A stretch of 64,000 nt of DNA, taken from positions 109,647 through 173,646 of the forward strand of contig NZ_STGK01000007.1 in the NCBI RefSeq assembly GCF_004919105.1, written 5' to 3'. This document shows, one piece after another, positions 20,389 through 29,249 of the stretch. The notes beneath the pieces were generated by a model. It made no database searches. It was not told the DNA's origin and saw only the letters and a program-made list of their open reading frames with translations. Positions within the stretch are counted from its first letter, which is position 1, and the number at the start of each line of letters is the position of its first letter. The translations under genes were made by a program, and so were the position numbers. Source of the stretch: Nocardioides sp. GY 10113 (GTDB lineage Bacteria > Actinomycetota > Actinomycetes > Propionibacteriales > Nocardioidaceae).

Positions 20389-21011
20389 CAGCCCTCGCCG
20401 CCCATGTCGTGGCCCATGCCGTCGCTCATGTCGTCGCCCATGTCGTCGCTCATGCCGTCGCTGATGTCGTCGCTCGAGTGGTCGCCGCCCTGGTAGGTCT
20501 CGTCGGCGCCGGTGAACGGCTTGACGGTCGCGACGACCTCCTGGGTGGAGCCGTCGTCGAAGGTCAGCGTCACGGTGACCGTGGTGCCGGCCTCCAACGC
20601 GCCGGAGAGTCCCATCAGCATGATGTGGTCGCCACCGGGCTGGAGCACGTGCTCGCCGCCGGCCGGGACCACGAACCCGTCCTCCTTGGGCTGCATGGCC
20701 ATCGAGCCGTCGTCGTTCTGCACGGTCTCGTGCAGCTCGACCATGCCGGCCACGTCGGTGTCGGCCGAGACCAGGGTGATGTCGGCGTCGGAGTCGTTGG
20801 TCAGGACGCCGAACGCGCCGGACATGCCGCCGTCGACGGCCTTGACCCACGGGTCGGCGACGGTCAGGGAGTCCGCCGCGACGCCGGCCGCGACGGTCGC
20901 GCTGGCGGTGTCGGTGGCGTCGCCCTCGGGGGCGTCGTCGCTGCCGCAGGCGGCCAGCCCGGGGACCAGGAGGGCCGCCAGGACGGCGGCGGGAAGGTGC
21001 TTCTTCATCAT
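20388..21011 (-). CDS. PCu(A)C copper-chaperone lipoprotein with Met/Asp-rich tail
   Basis: 207-aa lipoprotein: signal peptide with lipobox LAAC (Cys22). The PCu(A)C domain (about 48-165) delivers Cu(I) to the CuA centre of cytochrome c oxidase. The copper ligands are visible as H94, M104/M106 and the H129-x-M131 pair. The last 35 residues (about 172-207) are a low-complexity tail of D, M, G and H built on repeats such as SDDMGDD and GMGHDMGG, which could be an extra metal site. Encoded with Dyp peroxidase, CopC and CopD-CtaG. Confidence 0.9.
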   Translation of the reverse strand: MMKKHLPAAVLAALLVPGLAACGSDDAPEGDATDTASATVAAGVAADSLTVADPWVKAVDGGMSGAFGVLTNDSDADITLVSADTDVAGMVELHETVQNDDGSMAMQPKEDGFVVPAGGEHVLQPGGDHIMLMGLSGALEAGTTVTVTLTFDDGSTQEVVATVKPFTGADETYQGGDHSSDDISDGMSDDMGDDMSDGMGHDMGGEG

Positions 21012-21081
21012 CGGTACAGATCCGTTCGCGGAGGCGCGCGGGATCGCGCGCAGGAGGGCGCGCCGCGCCCTCCCGGACGGG

Positions 21082-21684
21082 TCAGCGCAGCGCGATGGTC
21101 AGCGGGGCAGGGGCGCGGGGCCCCGACCACGGCGGCCCGCGGGCGACCAGACCGCCGACGGCGGCGCGGATCGTGGCGACCGCGTGCCGGCCCACGCCGT
21201 GCGTGACGCGTCGTACCGGGACGCTGACGGAGCCCCGCAGCCGCGGCAGGAACCGGGCCACCAGGTCGCCGACCAGGACCAGGATCGCGCGGTCCACCCC
21301 GGCGGCGACGGCCACCGTGGCCACCGCGACCAGCAGGTGGAGCAGCGCCATCACGGTCGGATGGATGCCGCTCGCACCATGCTCGTGGACGGCGCTCGCG
21401 CCGCCGGCGCCGCCCGGGGTCGTCATCAGCGTCAGGTGACCGGCGCCCTGGACGGCCACGGCCACCACGGCCAGCCGCCGCAGGTCCGCCCGCCGACCGC
21501 GGGTCATCGCGGTGCCCAGCGGCAGGGCGATCGCGATCGCGACCACGCCGGGGGCCACCTCGATGGCGCCGCCGGAGGCGACGTGGGCGACCAGCGCCCC
21601 GAAGGCGGCGACGAGGCCGGCGGCGGCACCGCGACCGCTGAGCAGACGACGCGGCCGCGCGGTCACCGCGGGGAGGTCGCCCAT
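21082..21684 (-). CDS. Membrane protein of unknown function in the copper cluster
   Basis: 200 aa from ATG 21684, chosen because GGAAGG lies 7 bases upstream; a TTG 15 bases earlier is also in frame. Four hydrophobic segments are visible (about 20-65, 70-85, 105-150), with His-containing loops HLTLMTTPGG, VHEHGASGIH and a basic C-terminus. I do not recognise the family. It lies 70 bp upstream of the PCu(A)C gene on the same strand, so it probably leads the copper operon, and the histidines are compatible with metal contact. Confidence 0.6.
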   Translation of the reverse strand: MGDLPAVTARPRRLLSGRGAAAGLVAAFGALVAHVASGGAIEVAPGVVAIAIALPLGTAMTRGRRADLRRLAVVAVAVQGAGHLTLMTTPGGAGGASAVHEHGASGIHPTVMALLHLLVAVATVAVAAGVDRAILVLVGDLVARFLPRLRGSVSVPVRRVTHGVGRHAVATIRAAVGGLVARGPPWSGPRAPAPLTIALR

Positions 21685-21800
21685 TGCTCGGCCTTCCAAG
21701 GAGCTGCGCTCGTCGACGAGCGCGATCTGTCGATGCGCAGTCTAGGCGGCCGGGTGTCGCCGGCGCCCATCCGCGGGTGTCGGGGCTGCGGAGGGGTGAC

Positions 21801-22028
21801 TCAGGCGTCGCGGGTGCTGCGCAGCGCCTTCACGCCGAGCGAGCCGAGGGCGGCGGCGATCGCCATGTTCACCACGATCAGCACGGTGTGCGCGACCCAG
21901 TACCCGGTCGCCCGCTCCTCGCCGGACTCGTAGGCGCCGTACAGGTTCTTGGCGAAGTTGCCGAAGGAGATCACGTTCCAGGCGGCCACGGCCAGGAGCA
22001 GGATGGCGTGCTTGCGCTCGAACTTCAT
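21801..22028 (-). CDS. Small membrane protein, SCO4848-like
   Basis: 75 aa, two transmembrane helices (about 6-24 and 44-65) joined by FAKNLYGAYESGEERATGYWVAHT. The pattern of a first helix, F-x-KNL, a short acidic loop and a second helix ending G-x-LGVKALR resembles the SCO4848 family of Streptomyces (recalled similarity). ATG 22028 has GAGGAAG 7 bases upstream, fixing the start; longer readings through the upstream gene are not supported. It follows the BrkB-type gene on the same strand. Confidence 0.75.
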   Translation of the reverse strand: MKFERKHAILLLAVAAWNVISFGNFAKNLYGAYESGEERATGYWVAHTVLIVVNMAIAAALGSLGVKALRSTRDA

Positions 22029-22046
22029 GGTGCTTCCTCGATCTGT

Positions 22047-22073
22047 GGGTGGTGCGGGTGGTGCGGGTGGTGC
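22047..22073. repeat. 9-bp tandem repeat, three copies
   Basis: Three exact copies of GGGTGGTGC lie between the BrkB-type gene and the small membrane protein gene. Simple repeats of this kind can change length by slippage. Confidence 0.8.
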
Positions 22074-22081
22074 GGTGGGGT

Positions 22082-23116
22082 TCAGCGACGACGGCGTACG
22101 ACGGCCACGACCGCGAGCATCGCGGCCGCACCGGCCGCGAACGGACCGACCCAGGGTCGGCCGCCCTCGTCCAGGCCGCCGGGCGGCAGCTGGGGGCCGA
22201 GCACCAGCTGGGTGTGGTCGACGTGGCTGCCCCGGGCCGAGGGGGCGGTGTAGGCCCAGGCGGCCGCGTACATCAGCACGCGGGCGACGTAGTTGATCCA
22301 GATCACCAGGATCAGCGCGATCCCGAACGCCTGGAAGGCCGGCGAGTTGGACGTCGACTGCAGCAGCCACTGGGAGACCTGCTTGAGCACCTCGAACGCG
22401 ATGCCGCCGAGGACGGCGCCGGAGATCAGCGCGCGCTGCGGGAGGTCGGGGCGGGCGAGCAGTCGGAACATGGCGTAGAAGAGCAGCGTGTTGACCGCGA
22501 GGCCGAAGACGACCGCGGTCACGTTGAGCAGCCAGCCGAGGTCGGCGCCGAGGCCGATCCAGTCCAGGATCTGCTGGGAGAGCCCGCGCAGCGCACCGGA
22601 GAGGCCGACGCTGGCGATCAGCACCACGCCGAGCACCGCGAGGGTCATCAGGTCCCGCAGCTTGCCGATCACGAAGCTCGGCTGGTCCCAGGACGGGAGG
22701 TCGAACATGACCAGCAGCGCGGAGCGGGTGTTGGAGAGCCACCCCAGCCCCGAGTAGAGGACCACGAGGAGACCGATCGAGGCGATGCTCGGCGCCGCGC
22801 TGGAGATCGTGTCGAGGGAGATCTGCCCGTCCCCGTTGCCGATCAGGCCGGGGAAGATCGAGTTCAGCGCGGTGACCAGGTTGTCCTCGGCGTCGGGGAA
22901 GATCCGCGCGACGTAGCCGACGACGGCGAACGCCAGCGCCAGGATCGGGAAGAAGGAGATGAAGCCGAAGTAGGTGATCCCGCCGGCCTGCAGGCTGCCC
23001 TTCGCGTTGCCGTAGTGCTGGACGGTGCGGATCACGTGGTCCAGGAGCGGGCCCTTGCGGCGGGCCGTCGCCAGGGTCTTGCGCGCCTTGGCCTGCTGGT
23101 CTGCGAGTGCGGTCAT
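22082..23116 (-). CDS. YihY/BrkB family inner-membrane protein
   Basis: 344 aa from ATG 23116 (GTG two codons upstream is an alternative). About six helices; the family core is seen as GSLQAGGITYFGFISFFPILAL near residues 40-60 and SNTRSALLVMFDLP further on. The C-terminus has a final helix and a short basic end (VVRRRR). Family members were once called ribonuclease BN, but that activity belongs to another gene; the function is unknown, possibly envelope transport. Neighbours are the RNA ligase-like gene upstream and the small membrane protein downstream. Confidence 0.88.
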   Translation of the reverse strand: MTALADQQAKARKTLATARRKGPLLDHVIRTVQHYGNAKGSLQAGGITYFGFISFFPILALAFAVVGYVARIFPDAEDNLVTALNSIFPGLIGNGDGQISLDTISSAAPSIASIGLLVVLYSGLGWLSNTRSALLVMFDLPSWDQPSFVIGKLRDLMTLAVLGVVLIASVGLSGALRGLSQQILDWIGLGADLGWLLNVTAVVFGLAVNTLLFYAMFRLLARPDLPQRALISGAVLGGIAFEVLKQVSQWLLQSTSNSPAFQAFGIALILVIWINYVARVLMYAAAWAYTAPSARGSHVDHTQLVLGPQLPPGGLDEGGRPWVGPFAAGAAAMLAVVAVVRRRR

Positions 23117-23126
23117 CGGCACCGGC

Positions 23127-23632
23127 TCAGAGCGCGAACGTGCTCCTCACCTTCCACCCCGCTTCCCCTTCGTGGACGTAGAGGTGGAAATCCTTCACCT
23201 CGAAGGCACAGTCGAAACCCGACAGCTCCTCGAAGGCCCGGTCGAGCTCGGCATCCCCGAGGTGGTGGGCCACGGTGACGTGCGGGTGGTAGGGGAAGTC
23301 CAGCTCCACCGCGAGCGGTCCGCTCCGGACGGCGTCGGCCAGCTGCTCGCACCGGGAGATCCCCTCGGCGAGGCCGACGAAGACCACCGGCGACACCGGC
23401 CGGAACGTGCCGGTGCCACGCAGGTGGACCCGGAACGGCCCCACCTCGGCGGCCGCGCCCTTCAGGTGCTGCTCGAGCACGTCGAGGTCGCGGATCGGCA
23501 GCACCGTGGGTGGGATCAGCGTGATGTGGCTGGGCACCCCCGACGCGGTGGGATCGCCGATGGCGCGGCGGTACTCCTCGAGCTGGGCGGCCCAGGGCTC
23601 GGGGACGGCGATCGCCACGCCGATGGTGAGCA

Positions 23633-23633
<1 letters not shown>
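23127..23633 (-). CDS. 2'-5' RNA ligase / cyclic phosphodiesterase superfamily protein
   Basis: 168 aa with the two H-x-T/S motifs of the 2H phosphoesterase fold: SHITLI (near residue 35) and HPHVTVAHH (near 115). These form the paired catalytic histidines acting on 2',3'-cyclic or 2'-5' phosphodiesters. The start overlaps the trpS stop as TGATG, so the two are translationally coupled. The substrate in actinobacteria is not established; proximity to a tRNA synthetase hints at RNA processing (inference). Confidence 0.85.
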
Positions 23634-24802
<1,169 letters not shown>

Positions 24803-26023
24803 TCAGGCGGGGGCGGGGCGGCGGTGCAGCGCCGCGGACCAGAGCAGGATGAGGACCCCGAGGACGGCGAGCGCGGCGCCGACCAGGGCCGGCGCGCGGT
24901 AGCCGTAGCCGGCCGCGATGACCAGGCCGCCGGCCCAGGCGCCCATGGCGTTGGCGACGTTGAGCGCGGCGTGGTTCATCGCGGCGCCGAGGGTGACGGC
25001 GTTGCCGGCGACGTCCATCAGCCGCAGCTGGAGGTTGACCACCAGGATCGACCCGGTCGCGGTGACCAGGAACGCGACCGGCCACAGCAGCCATCCGTAC
25101 GGGGCGGCGAAGAAGTAGACGACCAGCACGACGCCGCAGCTGATCCCGCCGAAGAGCAGGCTGCGGAAGACCGAGATGCCGGCCAGCTCGCCGGCCAGCC
25201 AGGTGCCGACGACCATGCCCAGTCCCAGGGCCAGCACGAACAGCGGCACGGTGCCGCGGCCGAGCCCGCCCACCTCGGTGACGGTCGGAGCGATGTAGGA
25301 GTAGACCGCGAAGAGCCCGCCGAACCCGACCGCGCCGGCGGCCATGGTCAGCCACACCTGGGCGTTGCCGAAGAACTCACGCGCCTCCTTGCGGCCGCTG
25401 GTCTCGGGGTTGCCCGGCATCGCCGGCACCGCGGCCAGCACCGCCGCCACGGTCAGCACCGCCAGGCCGGCGGCGGCCAGGTAGGTGGCGCGCCAGCCGA
25501 GGTTCTGCCCCAGCCAGGTCGCCGCGGGCACGCCGACGACGTTCGCCACCGACAGCCCGAGCATCACCGCCGCCACCGCCCGGCCCCGCTTCCCGGGCGC
25601 CACCAGCCCGGCCGCGACCAGGCTGGCCACGCCGAAGTAGGCGCCGTGCGGCAGCCCGTCGAGGAACCGGGCCGCGGTCAGCACCGCGAAGCTGGGCGCC
25701 GCCGCGCTGAGCAGGTTGAAGGCGGCGTACGCGCCCATCAGGCCGACCAGCATCGCCCGGCGCGGCAGCCGTGCGCCGAAGAAGGCCAGGATCGGTACGC
25801 CGACCACGACCCCGAGCGCGTAGGCGGAGATCGCGTGCCCGGCGGTCGGCACCGACACGTCGAGGCCGGCCGCGATGTCGGGCAGCACGCCCATCGTGAC
25901 GAACTCGGTGGTGCCGATCGTGAAGCCGCCGACGGCGAGCGCCAGGATCGCGATCGCGGCGCGGTCGGGATCGGTGCCGCCGGTGCGTTCCCGCTGGGTG
26001 CGCGCGGTCTCCGTGGCCGTCAT
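24803..26023 (-). CDS. MFS transporter, DHA1 family (AraJ/Cmx-like)
   Basis: 406 aa, twelve hydrophobic helices. Helix 1 contains GGFTIGTTEFVTMGVLPDIA, the typical start of the arabinose-efflux/chloramphenicol-resistance (Cmx) branch, and motif A appears as FGARLPRRAMLVG. The product is probably a proton-driven exporter; the substrate is unknown. ATG 26023 matches the family start. Immediately upstream a 10-bp hairpin takes the place of a Shine-Dalgarno. Confidence 0.85.
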   Translation of the reverse strand: MTATETARTQRERTGGTDPDRAAIAILALAVGGFTIGTTEFVTMGVLPDIAAGLDVSVPTAGHAISAYALGVVVGVPILAFFGARLPRRAMLVGLMGAYAAFNLLSAAAPSFAVLTAARFLDGLPHGAYFGVASLVAAGLVAPGKRGRAVAAVMLGLSVANVVGVPAATWLGQNLGWRATYLAAAGLAVLTVAAVLAAVPAMPGNPETSGRKEAREFFGNAQVWLTMAAGAVGFGGLFAVYSYIAPTVTEVGGLGRGTVPLFVLALGLGMVVGTWLAGELAGISVFRSLLFGGISCGVVLVVYFFAAPYGWLLWPVAFLVTATGSILVVNLQLRLMDVAGNAVTLGAAMNHAALNVANAMGAWAGGLVIAAGYGYRAPALVGAALAVLGVLILLWSAALHRRPAPA

Positions 26024-26345
26024 CGGGCTGCCACCGGGGTGGCAGCCGGGGTGGCCGGGCGGGCTGGGCGCGCGGGCGGGGTCATGTGAGGAGGTAACCG
26101 GCGGTCGGGGCCGTGCATTCCGGGTGTCGCACGCATCACGCCTCCGCGTGGACCGGGCCGCCAGTTCCGGGAGCTGCCGCACCGCGGCTGTGAGGACGCA
26201 GCTGCCGGCTGCACCCGCGCGGGCCGCGGACCAGCACACCTCCGGTGCGTCGGGAGCCGCCCGCCTCGCGCGACACCCGCGGGTGGCGCCGGATCGGCGA
26301 GCGGCGTCTCCCTGCCGGCCACGGCAGGTGCCTCGTCCAGCCGCT
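26024..26345. other. 322-bp intergenic stretch with a start-proximal hairpin
   Basis: No gene is supported here. The notable element is a perfect inverted repeat of 10 bp (GGCTGCCACC, 26026-26035 with 26038-26047) three bases upstream of the MFS start on the minus strand; it could occlude ribosome entry. The rest is ordinary GC-rich sequence between the end of the CoA transferase gene and the MFS gene. Confidence 0.55.
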
Positions 26346-27566
26346 TCAGGTCGCCGCGGGGCCTCCCGTCGGCTCGGCGATCGTGCCCGCCGCCAGCAGC
26401 GCGGCGTAGTCCAGCCCCGCCCGCGCCACCGCGTCGGCGAGCACGTCGCGGGTGTCGGCGCCGAGCGGCGGGCCCGGGCGCGGCACCGGGGGCGTCGACC
26501 GGGAGAACTTGGGCACCAGCCCGGTGCTGGGCACCTCGTGGCCGGCGGCGTTGGTCAGGTGCAGGACCATCTCCCGGGCCCGGTAGTGCGGGTCGGCGAG
26601 CATGTCGGCGGCGGTGTAGATCCGCCCGGCCGGCACCCCGGCCCCGGTCAGGGCGCCGAGCAGCTCCTCCGCGTCGTACGTCGCCGTCCACGCGCCGATC
26701 AGGGCGTCCAGCTCGCCGGCGTGGGCGCCGCGGGCCTGGTGGTCGGCGAACCGCTGGTCGTCGGCGAGCTCGGGGCGCCCCATCACGTCCGCCAGCCGGG
26801 CGAAGACCGCGTCGGCGTTGGCCGCGAGGATCACCCCGGAGCCGTCGGCGGTCGGGTAGACGTTGGAGGGCGCGACGCCCGGCAGCACCGACCCGGACCG
26901 TCCGCGGGTCACCCCGGCCAGCGCGTGGTCGGCCATCGTCGACTCCATCAGCGCGGCGACGGCCTCGTAGATCGCCACGTCCACCTCCTGCCCCCGTCCG
27001 CTGGCGTGCCGCTCGTTGAGCGCGGCCAGGGTGCCGATCACCGCGAACAGCGCCGCGAGCGAGTCGCCGAGGCTGACGCCGGCGCGCGCCGGCGGCCGGT
27101 CGGGCTCGCCGGTGGTGTGCCGGATCCCGCCCATCGCCTCGCCGATGCTGCCGAAGCCGGCGTCGCGGGCCCGCGGTCCGGTCTGCCCGAACCCGCTCAC
27201 GTGCACCATCACCAGCCCGGGGTTGGTGCGGGCCAGCGTGGCGTGGTCGAGGCCCCACCGCTCCAGCAGCCCGGGCCGGAAGTTCTCCAGGATCACGTCC
27301 ACCTCGTCGGCCAGCGCCCGCAGCACCGCGCGCCCCTCCTCACCGTGCAGGTCGAGGGCGAGGGAGCGCTTGCCGCGGGCGATGGTCGGCCACCACAGGC
27401 TCTCCCCGTCGCGGGTGTGCCCCCAGGTGCGCATCGCATCGCCGCGGCCCGGGGGCTCGACCTTGACCACCTCCGCCCCGTAGTCGGCGAGGAGCTGACC
27501 GGCGAACGGGCCGGCGATGAAGCTCCCCAGCTCGAGCACCCGGATGCCGGCGAGAGGACCACCCAT
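26346..27566 (-). CDS. Class III (CaiB/BaiF) CoA transferase
   Basis: 406 aa from ATG 27566. Transfers CoA between organic acids or activates a dicarboxylic/hydroxy acid. The N-terminus MGGPLAGIRVLELGSFIAGP and LADYGAEVVKVEPPGRGDAMR are diagnostic, and VSGFGQTGPRARDAGFGSIG covers the region of the catalytic Asp. TACAAT ends 6 bases before the ATG and there is no Shine-Dalgarno, pointing to a leaderless message. A GATTG-N4-CAATC operator overlaps this -10. It is divergent from the GntR regulator and probably controlled by it. Confidence 0.9.
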   Translation of the reverse strand: MGGPLAGIRVLELGSFIAGPFAGQLLADYGAEVVKVEPPGRGDAMRTWGHTRDGESLWWPTIARGKRSLALDLHGEEGRAVLRALADEVDVILENFRPGLLERWGLDHATLARTNPGLVMVHVSGFGQTGPRARDAGFGSIGEAMGGIRHTTGEPDRPPARAGVSLGDSLAALFAVIGTLAALNERHASGRGQEVDVAIYEAVAALMESTMADHALAGVTRGRSGSVLPGVAPSNVYPTADGSGVILAANADAVFARLADVMGRPELADDQRFADHQARGAHAGELDALIGAWTATYDAEELLGALTGAGVPAGRIYTAADMLADPHYRAREMVLHLTNAAGHEVPSTGLVPKFSRSTPPVPRPGPPLGADTRDVLADAVARAGLDYAALLAAGTIAEPTGGPAAT

Positions 27567-27571
27567 GCCCA

Positions 27572-27585
27572 GATTGTATGCAATC
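27572..27585. promoter_or_regulatory. GntR-type operator, site 1 (CoA transferase / gntR)
   Basis: GATTGTATGCAATC, a 14-bp palindrome (GATTG-N4-CAATC). It overlaps a -10-like TACAAT on the minus strand just ahead of the CoA transferase start. A 13/14 match lies at 29230-29243. GATTG-N4-CAATC is compatible with FCD-type GntR recognition. Confidence 0.65.
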
Positions 27586-27635
27586 GCGCGCGCAGGTCGC
27601 CAGGGTCGCGGCTCGGGCACGGATATCCTCGGCGG

Positions 27636-28325
27636 GTGACCACCCCCTCCCCCCGGGCCTCCGCCACGACGGCGTACCAGCAGATCCGGACCGCGATCAT
27701 CGAGGGCCGCTACGAGCCGGGGGCGCGCCTGGTCGAGCAGCGCATCGCCGAGGAGTTCGACCTCTCGCGCACGCCCGTCCGCGAGGCGCTGCGCACCCTC
27801 GACGCCGAGGGCCTGGTGCAGCTCGAGCCGCACCGCGGCGCCACGGTCCGCGCGTTCGAGGCCGAGGACGTCGTCGACCTGTACGCGCTGCGGGCCCGCC
27901 TGGAGGGGTACGCCGCGGAGCTGGCCGCCGAGCGCCACACCACCGAGGACCTGGCGGTGATCGACGGCGGGATCGCCGCGTTCGGGGAGGCGCTCGCGGC
28001 CGGCACGTCCGGCACCGGCGACCCGCTCGAGCGCACCCGCGCCCTGGACGCCGCCAACGCCGAGATCCACCTCGGCATCGCCGCCGCGGCCCGCCACCGG
28101 CACCTGCAGCAGATGCTGCTGCGCACCGTGGACGCCACCCTGGTCTTCCGCTCCTTCCGCGGCTTCAGCGCCGAGCAGTCGCGACAGTCCCACGAGTTCC
28201 ACCGGCTGATCCGCGGGGCGATCGCGGCCCGGGAACCGGCCCGGGCGGGGGCGTTGATGGTCGAGCACATCCTGCAGGGGCGCGACGCGCTGCTGGCCGG
28301 GCTGCGCGCGGACGAGCAGGGGTGA
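27636..28325 (+). CDS. GntR-family (FCD subfamily) transcriptional regulator
   Basis: 229 aa from GTG 27636. The winged helix domain spans about residues 12-78, with YEPGARLVEQRIAEEFDLSR and TPVREALRTLDAEGLVQLEP, the classic GntR signature. The FCD ligand domain (about 85-225) has DLYALRARLEGYAAELAAE and the metal/ligand His residues HLGIAAAARH, SHEFHRL and EHI. Such regulators sense acyl-CoA or organic acids. It is divergent from the CoA transferase gene, and the palindrome between them also occurs at the HMG-CoA lyase/APH promoter, defining a likely local regulon. Confidence 0.9.
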   Translation: MTTPSPRASATTAYQQIRTAIIEGRYEPGARLVEQRIAEEFDLSRTPVREALRTLDAEGLVQLEPHRGATVRAFEAEDVVDLYALRARLEGYAAELAAERHTTEDLAVIDGGIAAFGEALAAGTSGTGDPLERTRALDAANAEIHLGIAAAARHRHLQQMLLRTVDATLVFRSFRGFSAEQSRQSHEFHRLIRGAIAAREPARAGALMVEHILQGRDALLAGLRADEQG

Positions 28326-28326
28326 C

Positions 28327-29229
28327 TCAGGGCCAGAGCCCGGCCCGCGACAGCTGCCCCGGCACCGGGCCTCCGCCCAGCTCCCCCTGCAGCCACACGG
28401 CGTTGTCGACCAGCGCTGGCAGGTCCAGCCCGGTGCTCACCCCCATCCCGTGCAGCAGGTAGGCCAGATCCTCGGTGGCGATGTTGCCGGTGGCGGCCGG
28501 CGCGAACGGGCAGCCACCGATGCCGCCGGTCGCGGCGTCGAGGGCATCGATGCCGGCGGCGACCGCGGCCACGGCGTTGGCGTAGCCGGTGTTGCGGGTG
28601 TTGTGGAAGTGCGCGCGCCGGCGCACCCCGGGCAGCCGCTCGGCGACTCCGGCGACCAGCCGCTCGACCCGGTCCGGCGTACCGACCCCGATGGTGTCGG
28701 CCAGCGACACCTCGCCGACCCCGTGGGCGGCGGCCCGCTCGGCCAGGTCCAGCACCCGCTCCTCGGCGACCGGCCCCTCGAACGGGCAGCCGAACGCGCA
28801 GGCGACGGTCACCCCCAGCGGTACGCCGGCGGCCGCCGCGCCGGCCGCCATCGCGCCGATCTCGGCCAGGGTCTGATCGACGCTCATCCGCTGGTTGCGC
28901 TGCGAGAACGTCTCCGAGGCGACCAGCACCGCGTTGAGCTCGTCCACGCCCGCGGCCAGCGCCCGGTCCAGGCCGCGGCCGTTGACCACGAGGGCCGAGC
29001 GGACCCGTCCGGGACCGCCGTGCACCGCCGCGGCGACCCGCTCGGCGTCGGCCATCGCCGGGACCGCGCGGGGGTGCACGAAGCTGGTGATCTCCACCCG
29101 GGTCGCGCCGGCCGCGAACGCGCGCTCGACGTAGACGGCCTTCGCGGCGGTGGACAGCTGCCGCGGCTCGTTCTGGAGGCCGTCGCGCGGGCCGACCTCG
29201 ACGATCTCGACGCTGCGCACCTCCGCCAT
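28327..29229 (-). CDS. Hydroxymethylglutaryl-CoA lyase family enzyme
   Basis: 300 aa from ATG 29229. Cleaves HMG-CoA (or a homologue) to acetoacetate and acetyl-CoA, a TIM-barrel metal enzyme. Visible are VGPRDGLQNE (12-21) with the catalytic Arg/Asp, SLADTIGVGTP, HFHNTRNTGYANAVAA with metal-binding His residues, and GGCPFAPAATGN containing the catalytic Cys of the family signature. A TTG four codons earlier is rejected because it lies inside the operator. It ends one base after the GntR stop on the other strand. Divergent from the APH-like kinase. Confidence 0.9.
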   Translation of the reverse strand: MAEVRSVEIVEVGPRDGLQNEPRQLSTAAKAVYVERAFAAGATRVEITSFVHPRAVPAMADAERVAAAVHGGPGRVRSALVVNGRGLDRALAAGVDELNAVLVASETFSQRNQRMSVDQTLAEIGAMAAGAAAAGVPLGVTVACAFGCPFEGPVAEERVLDLAERAAAHGVGEVSLADTIGVGTPDRVERLVAGVAERLPGVRRRAHFHNTRNTGYANAVAAVAAGIDALDAATGGIGGCPFAPAATGNIATEDLAYLLHGMGVSTGLDLPALVDNAVWLQGELGGGPVPGQLSRAGLWP

Positions 29230-29243
29230 GACTGCATACAATC
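29230..29243. promoter_or_regulatory. GntR-type operator, site 2 (HMG-CoA lyase / APH kinase)
   Basis: GACTGCATACAATC, the reverse complement of GATTGTATGCAGTC; 13 of 14 bases match site 1. TACAAT within it ends 7 bases before the APH start at 29250 and its other edge touches the HMG-CoA lyase start, so both divergent genes may be made from leaderless messages under the same regulator. Confidence 0.65.
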
Positions 29244-29249
29244 ACGGCC

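Noticed and set aside
26100..26190. Short reading frame (about 26 aa starting MHSGCRT) after a GAGGAGGT sequence on the plus strand
   Set aside because: The ribosome site is too far from the GTG, the strand is opposite to the MFS gene, and the peptide resembles no known leader.
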